The notes beneath the pieces were generated by a model. It did not search any database, had not been told where the DNA came from, and saw only the letters and a list, made by a program, of their open reading frames with translations. A stretch of DNA of 64,000 nt, taken from assembly GCF_003463065.1 (NCBI RefSeq), contig NZ_QSCM01000005.1, forward strand, positions 186,001 to 250,000. Reading direction: 5' to 3'. Source of the stretch: Blautia sp. OF03-15BH (GTDB lineage Bacteria; Bacillota; Clostridia; Lachnospirales; Lachnospiraceae). Shown here one piece after another: positions 54,080-61,744 of the stretch. The position numbers and the translations under genes are program-made. Numbering within the stretch: position 1 is the stretch's first letter; the number at the start of each line of letters is the position of its first letter.

Positions 54080-55000
54080 ATGTCAAAATTTAAAGAATAT
54101 GATGTGGAGGAGATCGATGCCCTCTGCAGTCTGGGGAGAGCGTTGTCTTCTCCTATAAGAATAGAGATCATGCAGCTTTTGTATGAGGAAGGCATGATCA
54201 TCGGAGACATCGCCAAGAAGCTGGATCTGCCGGCATCAAGTACGGCATTTCATCTGAAGATCCTGGAGGAAGCCGGACTGATCCGCATGGAAAAACAGCC
54301 GGGAACGAGAGGGACGGTAAAGTTCTGTATCCGGAAGGTGGACTATATCACGGTCAACCTGATCAAAAAAAATGCGGATATTGACGAGATCTACAGTGCG
54401 GAGATGCCGGTGGGGGCATTCAGCAGCTGTCAGGTGACACCGACGTGCGGCATGTTCGGGCCGGACGGTTATATCGGAAATGAAGATACAGAGTATTGTT
54501 TTTATTACCCGGAACGGATGAAGGCAGGGATCCTCTGGACTTCATCCGGCTATGTGAAATATAAATTTGCCAACGGTGTCCCGCGGAAACGGACGATAAA
54601 AAAAGTAAGCATATCCATGGAGGTCTGTTCGGAAGCGCCGGGCTATAAGGAAGACTGGAAATCCGACCTGACACTCTGGATCAATGATGTGGAGATAGGG
54701 ACCTGGACCTGTCCGGGAGACTTTGGAGCAAGAAGAGGACGTTTGAATCCGCCAACCTGGCCGAACGGAAGTACCCAGTATGGCATGCAGGTGATCTGGG
54801 AGGTCCGTTCCGATGGCTGTTATCTGAATGGAGAAAGACTCAGCAGGGTGATGGTGGATGATCTCCATATCATGGATCACACCTTCATAGATGTAAAGCT
54901 GGGGAATAAACCTGGGGCGAAATACGAAGGAGGCTTCAATCTCTTCGGAAAGCATTATGGAGATTATAATCAGGGCATAGTCCTGACGATGGAGTATTAA
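54080..55000 (+). CDS. ArsR-type HTH regulator with C-terminal sensor-like beta domain
   Basis: A 306-residue regulator. Residues about 10-95 form an ArsR-type winged helix (IRIEIMQLLYEEGMIIGDIA, LPASSTAFHLKILEEAGLIR). The remaining 200 residues form a beta-rich domain (DLTLWINDVEIGTWTCPGDF, GMQVIWEVRSDGCYLNGERL) that I do not recognise but that resembles a sugar-binding sandwich. It lacks the ArsR metal-ligand cysteines. The start at 54080 is preferred to 53996 by homologue-like N terminus and a nearby GGGAGA. It probably senses a sugar and controls the importer that follows. Confidence 0.82.
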   Translation: MSKFKEYDVEEIDALCSLGRALSSPIRIEIMQLLYEEGMIIGDIAKKLDLPASSTAFHLKILEEAGLIRMEKQPGTRGTVKFCIRKVDYITVNLIKKNADIDEIYSAEMPVGAFSSCQVTPTCGMFGPDGYIGNEDTEYCFYYPERMKAGILWTSSGYVKYKFANGVPRKRTIKKVSISMEVCSEAPGYKEDWKSDLTLWINDVEIGTWTCPGDFGARRGRLNPPTWPNGSTQYGMQVIWEVRSDGCYLNGERLSRVMVDDLHIMDHTFIDVKLGNKPGAKYEGGFNLFGKHYGDYNQGIVLTMEY

Positions 55001-55002
55001 AC

Positions 55003-55078
55003 AACAAAAAGAGGAGACTCTTCCTGAAAATGGATCCGGAACGATCCGGTTCATTTTTGGGAGGAGTCTTTTTGTGTC
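55003..55078 (+). terminator. Terminator after ArsR-type gene
   Basis: Nested arms (AAAAAGAGGAG... with ...GGAGTCTTTTT) around GATCCGG / CCGGATC-like inner pairing, ending in T-run. Confidence 0.7.
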
Positions 55079-55129
55079 CAAAAGAAGCAAGAGGAGTTTT
55101 GACGGGCAGTAAAACGTTTAAGGAAAAAA

Positions 55130-55175
55130 TGCACAAAACTTTTGAAGCTGCTGTTCTTGTCGGAATGCACAAAAA
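55130..55175 (+). promoter_or_regulatory. Direct repeats upstream of importer promoter
   Basis: ATGCACAAAA occurs at 55130-55139 and 55166-55175, 36 bp apart. Possible regulator sites; otherwise 55079-55282 holds no gene. Confidence 0.25.
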
Positions 55176-55282
55176 TAACAAGATTGTTGGAATAAAAAAG
55201 ACGAAGAAAGTAAAAGAAACAGAATTACTGTTATAATAAAGTAAAATAATGGTAAAAACGCCTATAAAATACAAAAAAACGA

Positions 55283-55310
55283 TTGACAAACAGTCAAAAT
55301 GTGGTAAAGT
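55283..55310 (+). promoter_or_regulatory. Promoter of second importer operon
   Basis: TTGACA (55283-55288), 16 bp, TAAAGT (55305-55310). It is followed by an unusually long leader of about 290 nt, purine-rich, without a recognised riboswitch. Confidence 0.65.
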
Positions 55311-55603
55311 ATAGATATCAGAAACAGGGATTGTGTTATAAAGAACAAAACCACTTGAAGTAATTAGCGGATTATAACAGAAAAACTGTTAGAAACTATC
55401 TCGGCCGGATAGATCAGAAACGAAAGAAGAAACCGATAAACAGAAATCCAACTACCCCGGAAAACAGAGCGTGTACAGACCGTCAGGAGAAACCAGAATG
55501 AAGGGCACGGCGTACATAAAGGATCTGTTTTCAGAAAAAATACGGGAAACCGTATCAGGCGGCAAGATCGAAACAACAGAATTCTATCAAGGAGGCTTTT
55601 GGT

Positions 55604-56929
55604 ATGAAGAAAAAATTATTGTGTGCGTTACTGACAGGTGCTATGGTTCTTTCCGCAGGAAGTGCTGTTCTGGCAGATGAAGCAGAAAGCGAAACTTCCA
55701 ACGTGAACGAAGATGGTTCCGTAAACGACCCGAGTAAAGTAGAAGTAGACGAGAACAAACTGGTTATGTGGTCTCTGTTCACCGGCGGTGACGGCGAGTA
55801 CATGACCAAGATCATCGATGATTATAATGCAACCAGCCCCAGTAAACAGGTTCAGGCCATCACCCTTGTATGGGCAGATTATTACACCAAGCTGCAGACT
55901 GCAGTGGCAGCTGACAAGGGACCGGACATCGGACTTTCTCATGTGTCCAAGCTTCCGGAGCTGGTTGACCAGGGTGTTGTAGAGCCGCTGAACGATTATC
56001 TGGATGAGCTGGGCGTAGACCTTTCCTCCATGTACACACAGAACTCCCTTGATTCTGTAACCTTTGACGGTGAGATTTACGCAATTCCGCTGGATACTCA
56101 TGCTGAGGTTATGTACTACAACAAAGATATCCTTGAGAAAGCCGGCGTTGAACTCAATGCAGACGGCAAACTGGATATCGGCAGCCTGGATGATTTCAAA
56201 GCAATGCTGGATAAGGTAAAAGCTGTTATGGGTGACGGCGAGTCTCCCATCTCTCTGCCGAATACCGGTGATGATCCTTACCGTGTATGGTGGGCAACCT
56301 ACTTCCAGATGGGCGGAACTCCGATCGTTAATGATGACGGAACCGAAGTTACCCTGGATACCGACAAAGCCGTTGAAGCAGCTGAGTTTGTAAAATCTCT
56401 CTATGATGACGGCTATGTAGCAACCGGTATCGACGATCATCAGAAGCTCTTCCAGTCTGGAAAAGCAGGCTTCCTGTTCGGCGGAACCTGGGCAGTAGGC
56501 GTTATGGAGTCCACCGATGGACTGAACTTCAACGTTCAGAGCTTCCCGCAGCTCTTTGATGAGGATCACTGCTGGGCAGATTCCCACACCTTTATCCTTC
56601 CGGTAAATGGTGACAGAGATGAGGATGAGACCAAAGCAGCTGTTGAGTTCATGGTTGCAGCCTGCAAAGACGGCGGTCTGACCTGGGCAGGTTCCGGACA
56701 GATCCCGGCAAATACCGAAGTTACCGGCAATGAAGAGTACGCAGCACTTCCGTACAGAAGCAACTATCAGGATGAAGTTGAAAAGGCTGTTCTGCCGACT
56801 AAAAACCCGCACTTCTATGCTATGAAGGATGGCATGATCCAGAGCCTGGATACCATCTGGACCGGTACCAATGATGCAGCAACCGGTATTGATGCACTTG
56901 TTGACGAGCTGTCTTCTAACCTGGAATAA
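55604..56929 (+). CDS. Extracellular sugar-binding protein (MalE-type)
   Basis: A 441-residue family-1 solute-binding protein: signal peptide (KKKLLCALLTGAMVLSAGS, cleavage near VLAD), acidic linker, then the binding fold (LVMWSLFTGGDGEYMTKIID; PDIGLSHVSKLPELVDQGVV; AIPLDTHAEVMYYNKDI; GGTWAVGVME). No Cys stands at the cleavage site, as in the first locus. Ribosome site AAGGAGG. It should deliver sugar to the two permeases behind. Confidence 0.92.
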   Translation: MKKKLLCALLTGAMVLSAGSAVLADEAESETSNVNEDGSVNDPSKVEVDENKLVMWSLFTGGDGEYMTKIIDDYNATSPSKQVQAITLVWADYYTKLQTAVAADKGPDIGLSHVSKLPELVDQGVVEPLNDYLDELGVDLSSMYTQNSLDSVTFDGEIYAIPLDTHAEVMYYNKDILEKAGVELNADGKLDIGSLDDFKAMLDKVKAVMGDGESPISLPNTGDDPYRVWWATYFQMGGTPIVNDDGTEVTLDTDKAVEAAEFVKSLYDDGYVATGIDDHQKLFQSGKAGFLFGGTWAVGVMESTDGLNFNVQSFPQLFDEDHCWADSHTFILPVNGDRDEDETKAAVEFMVAACKDGGLTWAGSGQIPANTEVTGNEEYAALPYRSNYQDEVEKAVLPTKNPHFYAMKDGMIQSLDTIWTGTNDAATGIDALVDELSSNLE

Positions 56930-56941
56930 AGCACAGTCAAG

Positions 56942-56978
56942 AAAGGGGGAGCTTTTCAAAGCTTCCCTTTTCTTTTTA
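56942..56978 (+). terminator. Intra-operon terminator / stability hairpin
   Basis: AAGGGGGAGCTTTT and AAAGCTTCCCTTTT form a stem with T-run between binding-protein and permease genes. This usually makes the binding protein more abundant than the permeases. Confidence 0.7.
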
Positions 56979-57030
56979 AAAAGGCTCATAGAAAGCTGTC
57001 TGGTTTCAGGCAGAAAAAGGAGGTAAAACG

Positions 57031-57921
57031 ATGAGCAAACAGAGAAAAAGAAAACTGTTTTTTACCGCCCTGGCTTTCATGCTTCCCTTCTTGATTCTCT
57101 ATACAGTTTTTACCATTTGGCCTGTTATCCAGGGATTTTATGTGAGCATGCACAAATGGGGACTGATGGGAAAGCAGAAGTACATCGGCTTTGACAACTA
57201 TATCAAATTCGCAGGAGACAAGAAATTCTGGTCCGCCCTTGGAAACACCTGTAAATTTGTAGTGATCACAGCTCCCATGCTGGTGATCATCGCCCTGATC
57301 CTGGCGCTTCTGGCCAACCGGCAGACAGTCATGAAAAAAGGGCTGCGGATTTCCTATTATCTTCCCAGTATCCTTTCCGTTTCCGTGGCATCCTTCATTG
57401 CGAAGAACACCTTCAGTCCGTACAATGGACTCTTAAACGGCGTACTCCATCAGCTTCATATCCTGCCGGCAAATACGGAACTGCAGTTTCTCCTGGATCC
57501 AAAACTGGTCTGGGTGGTGATCTCTGTTATGACCGTCTGGTGGACCATTGGTTTTACCATGATGCTTTACATATCGGCCTTACAGGATATTGATATGGGG
57601 ATCTATGAGGCAGCCTCCATCGACGGAGCAACCTCCACACAGCAGCTTTTCCGTATCACGCTTCCGCTGCTTCGTCCTACCACAGAGCTGGTCGTTCTTC
57701 TTCAGCTGATCGCCTGCTTTAAGGTATTCGGACAGATCCAGCTGATCACCGGCGGCGGCCCGGCAGGAAGCACGAAACCCTTGATCCAGTATATTTATGA
57801 GACTGCATTTACCAAGAATAACCTGGGTTATGCGGCGGCTATGTCCTATGTACTCTTTGGAATCCTGCTGGTACTTTCACTGGCACAGCTGATCATGCAG
57901 AAACGGGGAGGTGACAAGTGA
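57031..57921 (+). CDS. Sugar ABC permease, MalF/UgpA-type
   Basis: A 296-residue permease with six membrane segments (FTALAFMLPFLILYTVFTIW first) and EAA motif YEAASIDGATSTQQLFRITLP. Ribosome site AAAGGAGG. Its stop overlaps the start of its partner. Confidence 0.93.
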   Translation: MSKQRKRKLFFTALAFMLPFLILYTVFTIWPVIQGFYVSMHKWGLMGKQKYIGFDNYIKFAGDKKFWSALGNTCKFVVITAPMLVIIALILALLANRQTVMKKGLRISYYLPSILSVSVASFIAKNTFSPYNGLLNGVLHQLHILPANTELQFLLDPKLVWVVISVMTVWWTIGFTMMLYISALQDIDMGIYEAASIDGATSTQQLFRITLPLLRPTTELVVLLQLIACFKVFGQIQLITGGGPAGSTKPLIQYIYETAFTKNNLGYAAAMSYVLFGILLVLSLAQLIMQKRGGDK

Positions 57922-58748
57922 TGAAAACAAAGAAAACCGCAGGGCGTATTGCTCTTGATATTCTTTCCATCTTTTTTGCTGTGGTCTTTCTTGCCCCTGT
58001 GATCTGGGCACTGTTTGTATCACTGCAGCACGAAGGAAAACAGATCTCCAGTATCGTAAGCTGGTTTACGCCTCCTTACACCATCAGCAACTACTTTGAC
58101 ATTATCAAAAACTCATCCGTTCCGCTCTGGTTCATAAACAGCCTTTTTATCGCTGTGATCGTGACGGTTGCAACAGTTCTTGTGACCGGAATGGCAGCTT
58201 ATGCGCTGGCACTGATCCCCTTTAAGGGAAGTCAGCTGTTTATGATCTATGTACTGATCGGTATGATGGTTCCCGGCGAGGCAACGATCGTTCCGCTGTT
58301 CATCACCGTAAAGGATCTGAAGCTCATCGACAGCTATGCCGGTATGGTCCTGCCAAGCATTGCGGGCTCTATGAATCTGATTATTATGACAACGTTCTTT
58401 AAAGGACTTCCGAGAGAACTGATCGAAGCAACCGAGATCGATGGCGGTGGAAAACTGACGGTATTTTTCAAGATCGTTATGCCGTTATCAAAATCCATCA
58501 TTGCAACGATCTGTATCTTTTCCTTCGTCGGAAGCTGGAACAACTACCTGTGGCCGTTGCTCTGCGCTATGAGTAACGAGATGTTCACACTTCCGGTAGG
58601 TATCCCGACCTTCACCAGCACTTATACCGTGGACTATGTAAAGCCCATGACGGCAAGTATGGTGGCTTCCCTGCCCATGATCATTCTCTATATTATCTTT
58701 GAGCGCCAGATCGTGGCGGGTATCACCCAGGGCGCTGTGAAAGGCTGA
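57921..58748 (+). CDS. Sugar ABC permease, MalG/UgpE-type
   Basis: A 275-residue permease with six membrane segments and EAA motif IEATEIDGGGKLTVFFKIVMP. The ATG at 57921 forms a TGATG junction with the preceding gene; a GTG one codon earlier is an alternative. No ATPase gene is in the locus, so a shared MsmK-type ATPase elsewhere is expected. Confidence 0.93.
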   Translation: MKTKKTAGRIALDILSIFFAVVFLAPVIWALFVSLQHEGKQISSIVSWFTPPYTISNYFDIIKNSSVPLWFINSLFIAVIVTVATVLVTGMAAYALALIPFKGSQLFMIYVLIGMMVPGEATIVPLFITVKDLKLIDSYAGMVLPSIAGSMNLIIMTTFFKGLPRELIEATEIDGGGKLTVFFKIVMPLSKSIIATICIFSFVGSWNNYLWPLLCAMSNEMFTLPVGIPTFTSTYTVDYVKPMTASMVASLPMIILYIIFERQIVAGITQGAVKG

Positions 58749-58755
58749 GTTTCCT

Positions 58756-59754
58756 ATGGTAAAAAAGGAAAGAAATCAGGAAATCGATATTATGAAGGGA
58801 CTTCTGACCCTGGCGATGATCCTCTGCCACTGCCTGCAGTTCTTTGGAAAAGAGGATGCCGGGATCGAGAAGATCCTGGTAAACGTAATCAACCTCACGA
58901 CCTTTTCCGGTTTTCTGTTTTGCTTTGGCTTTGTGTGCTGTCTGGCTTATTTTCAGGGAGATACCAAGCGTGGGATCGCTCATATGCTCCGGAATATGAT
59001 CCGGCTTCTGCTGGCGTTTTATATTTCGGGGATCGCCTACATGGCATTTAAAGAACAGAAGATCTTCCGCAAAGATTTTCTCTGGGAGATCCTGACTCTT
59101 CGCCGTTATCCCGGCTGGTCAGAATTCCTGGCATCTTTTGCGGCAGTGCTTCTGGCGGGTGCGGTCCTTCTTCCGGTTCTTCGAAAGACCAATGGCTGGG
59201 TGGTGATGGCGGCAGCACTGATAAGTCTTCTTGCCTGCTTCATTCCTTACGGGAAGATCACGAATCCCTGGCTGGCTCTTTTTCTTGGATCGGAAAGCTA
59301 TACCACGTTTCCGGTGCTGCAGTACAGTGTTTATTTTGTGGCTGGTATCTGGGCGGCCAAACGGAAAAAATGGCCGGACTGGAAGCTGTTTTTCGGAGCA
59401 GTTGTTTTGAGTGCCCCCTGTGTCTGGTATTACTGGAAATATGACGGCCTTCCGGGGCGTTTTCCACCCTCCGCACTTTTTATCGGAGGAGGAGCCATTG
59501 GCGTGTGGGTTTATCATTTGCTGGCCGGCGCACTTGCCGGGCTTAAGAATGTGACCATCATCGGAAAACCGGTGGAAGCCCTCTCTTTTATAGGAAGGAA
59601 TTCCTTATATTATCTTCTTATGAGCAATCTTCTGATCTTTGCTGTGGCTGGAAGTAAGTTCAAATACCGGGCAAACGAATACGCCTATGTATTCTATTTT
59701 GTGCTTCTGGCGATCCTTACCTATCTGGAGCGGCAGATCAGAAAAAATAAATGA
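58756..59754 (+). CDS. Acyltransferase-3-like membrane protein
   Basis: A 332-residue protein with about ten membrane segments. It opens with KERNQEIDIMKGLLTLAMIL and His in MILCHCLQFFG, the usual start of integral membrane acyltransferases (Acyltransferase_3/OpgC type) that modify sugars or wall polymers. It begins seven bases after the permease stop and ends 24 bases before the GH2 start, so it is inside the operon. No specific substrate can be given. Confidence 0.75.
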   Translation: MVKKERNQEIDIMKGLLTLAMILCHCLQFFGKEDAGIEKILVNVINLTTFSGFLFCFGFVCCLAYFQGDTKRGIAHMLRNMIRLLLAFYISGIAYMAFKEQKIFRKDFLWEILTLRRYPGWSEFLASFAAVLLAGAVLLPVLRKTNGWVVMAAALISLLACFIPYGKITNPWLALFLGSESYTTFPVLQYSVYFVAGIWAAKRKKWPDWKLFFGAVVLSAPCVWYYWKYDGLPGRFPPSALFIGGGAIGVWVYHLLAGALAGLKNVTIIGKPVEALSFIGRNSLYYLLMSNLLIFAVAGSKFKYRANEYAYVFYFVLLAILTYLERQIRKNK

Positions 59755-59778
59755 ATATCCATGATGGAGGACAAGAAT

Positions 59779-61590
59779 ATGAAATGTTATAAGAAGGATT
59801 ATCCGAGACCTCAGTTTGTCCGCGACAACTGGGAAAACCTCAATGGAACCTGGGATTTCGGCTTTGACGATGCGAATCTGGGAGAAAAAGAAAAATGGTA
59901 TGAAACATTTCCGGGAGAACAGAAAATCCAGGTGCCGTTTACTTACGAGACAAAACTCAGCGGGATCCAGGATGAAAAACGTCACGACAATATCTGGTAC
60001 CATAAAATGATTACCGTGGATGCTGCCAGACTGACGGCTGACCGGCTTCTGATTCATTTTGAAGGCAGTGATTTTCATACGAAATTATGGGTAAACGGTG
60101 CTTATGCCGGTGATCATAAGGGCGGTTATTCCCGCTTTTCCTTTGATATCACAGAGCTTGTGAAGGATGGCGAGAACGAACTGGTCGTTAAAGTGGAAGA
60201 TTCCTTCGATACTCAGCAGCCCCGTGGAAAACAGCGCTGGATCGATGAGAATTTCGGTTGTTGGTATGTACAGACCACCGGTATCTGGAAGACTGTCTGG
60301 ACAGAGTATGTACCCAAGATCCGTCTGGACCATGTGAAAATGACTCCGAATCTTCATGATATGGCACTGGAGCTTGAGTATCAGCTGGATGTTCCGGAAA
60401 GTGAACTCAATGAAAATCTTATGGTGGTTGCTACCATTACCTTTGGAGATATGCTGATCAGCAAGACCATGACGGTCATGACCTCCGATCATATGAAGAC
60501 AAAAGTGGATGTTTACCACAAAACAAACAGCCAGGCCAACTGTGGTATGGAGTGGGGCGTAAGAACCTGGAGTCCGGAGAGCCCGGATCTTTACGACATC
60601 ACATTTGAGGTAGTGGCTGACGGTAAGGTTGTGGATACGGTTGGTTCCTATTTTGCCATGAGAGAGATCCGTATCGATGGTTCCAATATCCTCTTGAACG
60701 GTCATCCGCTGTATCAGAGACTGATCCTGGATCAGGGTTACTGGAAAGATTCCCATCTGACACCGCCCAGCGAGGAGGCACTGATCGAGGATATCGACAA
60801 GATCCATGAGCTTGGATACAATGGCCTCCGGAAACATCAGAAGACAGAGGACGAGCGTTTCCTGTACTGGTGTGATGTGAAGGGTATGCTGGTATGGAGC
60901 GAGATGGCTGCAGCCTATGAGTATTCCGATAAAGCTGTGGAAGAGTTTACCAGAGAGTGGACAGAGATCGTCCGCCAGAATTATAACCATCCCTGTATCA
61001 TCACCTGGACTCCAGTGAATGAATCCTGGGGCGTGAGCCAGGTTGAAACGGATCCTATGCAGCAGCATTTCACGGAGATGCTGTATCATCTGACCAAGAG
61101 CATGGATCGTTACCGTCCGGTGATCGTCAACGACGGCTGGGAGCATACGATCTCTGACATCATCACCCTTCATGATTATGAAGAGGTTGGCGAGACCTTC
61201 TATAAACGTTACATGGAGTTCAAGGAGCAGATCCTGACCACTGAGGTTTACCACAGCAGCAGTAAATCTGCCTTAGCAAACGGCTTTGCCTACAAAGGAC
61301 AGCCGATTATCATCAGTGAGTACGGCGGAATCGCCTTCAATAACGATGATTCCGGCTGGGGCTACGGAAATAAAGTAAACACCAAGGAAGATTTCATCCG
61401 TCGTTTCGATGAGATCACGACCGCTGTCAAAGAAGTTCCCTATTGCTGCGGATTCTGCTACACCCAGGTATCCGATGTTCAGCAGGAGATCAACGGCCTG
61501 ATGGATATGGAACGGAATTTCAAGGTTGACCCGAAAGTGATCAAAGAGATCAATGAGCGAAAAGTAGGTTACTGGAGATCATACATGTAA
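59779..61590 (+). CDS. Glycoside hydrolase, GH2
   Basis: A 603-residue GH2 enzyme without signal peptide. Jelly-roll sugar-binding domain (ENLNGTWDFGFD, VNGAYAGDHKGGYSRFSFDI), Ig-like domain, then the barrel with acid/base Glu415 in TPVNESWG and nucleophile Glu514 in IIISEYGG. The start at 59779 has GGAGG eight bases before it, unlike the earlier ATGs. Short GH2 proteins of this form act on beta-galactosides, beta-glucuronides or beta-mannosides; the exact one cannot be read. Confidence 0.9.
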   Translation: MKCYKKDYPRPQFVRDNWENLNGTWDFGFDDANLGEKEKWYETFPGEQKIQVPFTYETKLSGIQDEKRHDNIWYHKMITVDAARLTADRLLIHFEGSDFHTKLWVNGAYAGDHKGGYSRFSFDITELVKDGENELVVKVEDSFDTQQPRGKQRWIDENFGCWYVQTTGIWKTVWTEYVPKIRLDHVKMTPNLHDMALELEYQLDVPESELNENLMVVATITFGDMLISKTMTVMTSDHMKTKVDVYHKTNSQANCGMEWGVRTWSPESPDLYDITFEVVADGKVVDTVGSYFAMREIRIDGSNILLNGHPLYQRLILDQGYWKDSHLTPPSEEALIEDIDKIHELGYNGLRKHQKTEDERFLYWCDVKGMLVWSEMAAAYEYSDKAVEEFTREWTEIVRQNYNHPCIITWTPVNESWGVSQVETDPMQQHFTEMLYHLTKSMDRYRPVIVNDGWEHTISDIITLHDYEEVGETFYKRYMEFKEQILTTEVYHSSSKSALANGFAYKGQPIIISEYGGIAFNNDDSGWGYGNKVNTKEDFIRRFDEITTAVKEVPYCCGFCYTQVSDVQQEINGLMDMERNFKVDPKVIKEINERKVGYWRSYM

Positions 61591-61619
61591 TACCAGGGAC
61601 CCGCCCAGGCATGAAGAAG

Positions 61620-61740
61620 GAGCGATTTACAAAGTAAATCTGCGGATTCTGAATGGCTGAAGGCTTGTGAGAGCTGCGAAGCAGCGGAGCAAGCCGGGGG
61701 GTTGGGATGTTCGGTACCACAACATTCGAAAGGAGCATAA
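61620..61740 (+). other. Structured spacer between GH2 and next gene
   Basis: Two hairpins: GATTTAC / GTAAATC (61624-61640), and GGCTTG...GCTGC / GCAGC...CAAGCC (61662-61695). Third, smaller ATGTT / AACAT near 61708-61728. Unlike the tight spacing elsewhere in the operon, this 154-bp gap may be an inserted repeat or RNA element. Confidence 0.35.
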
Positions 61741-61744
61741 TGCA

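Noticed and set aside
55030..55236. 68-residue plus-strand frame
   Set aside because: It starts inside the terminator of the ArsR-type gene and is lysine-rich in the manner of AT-rich non-coding DNA.
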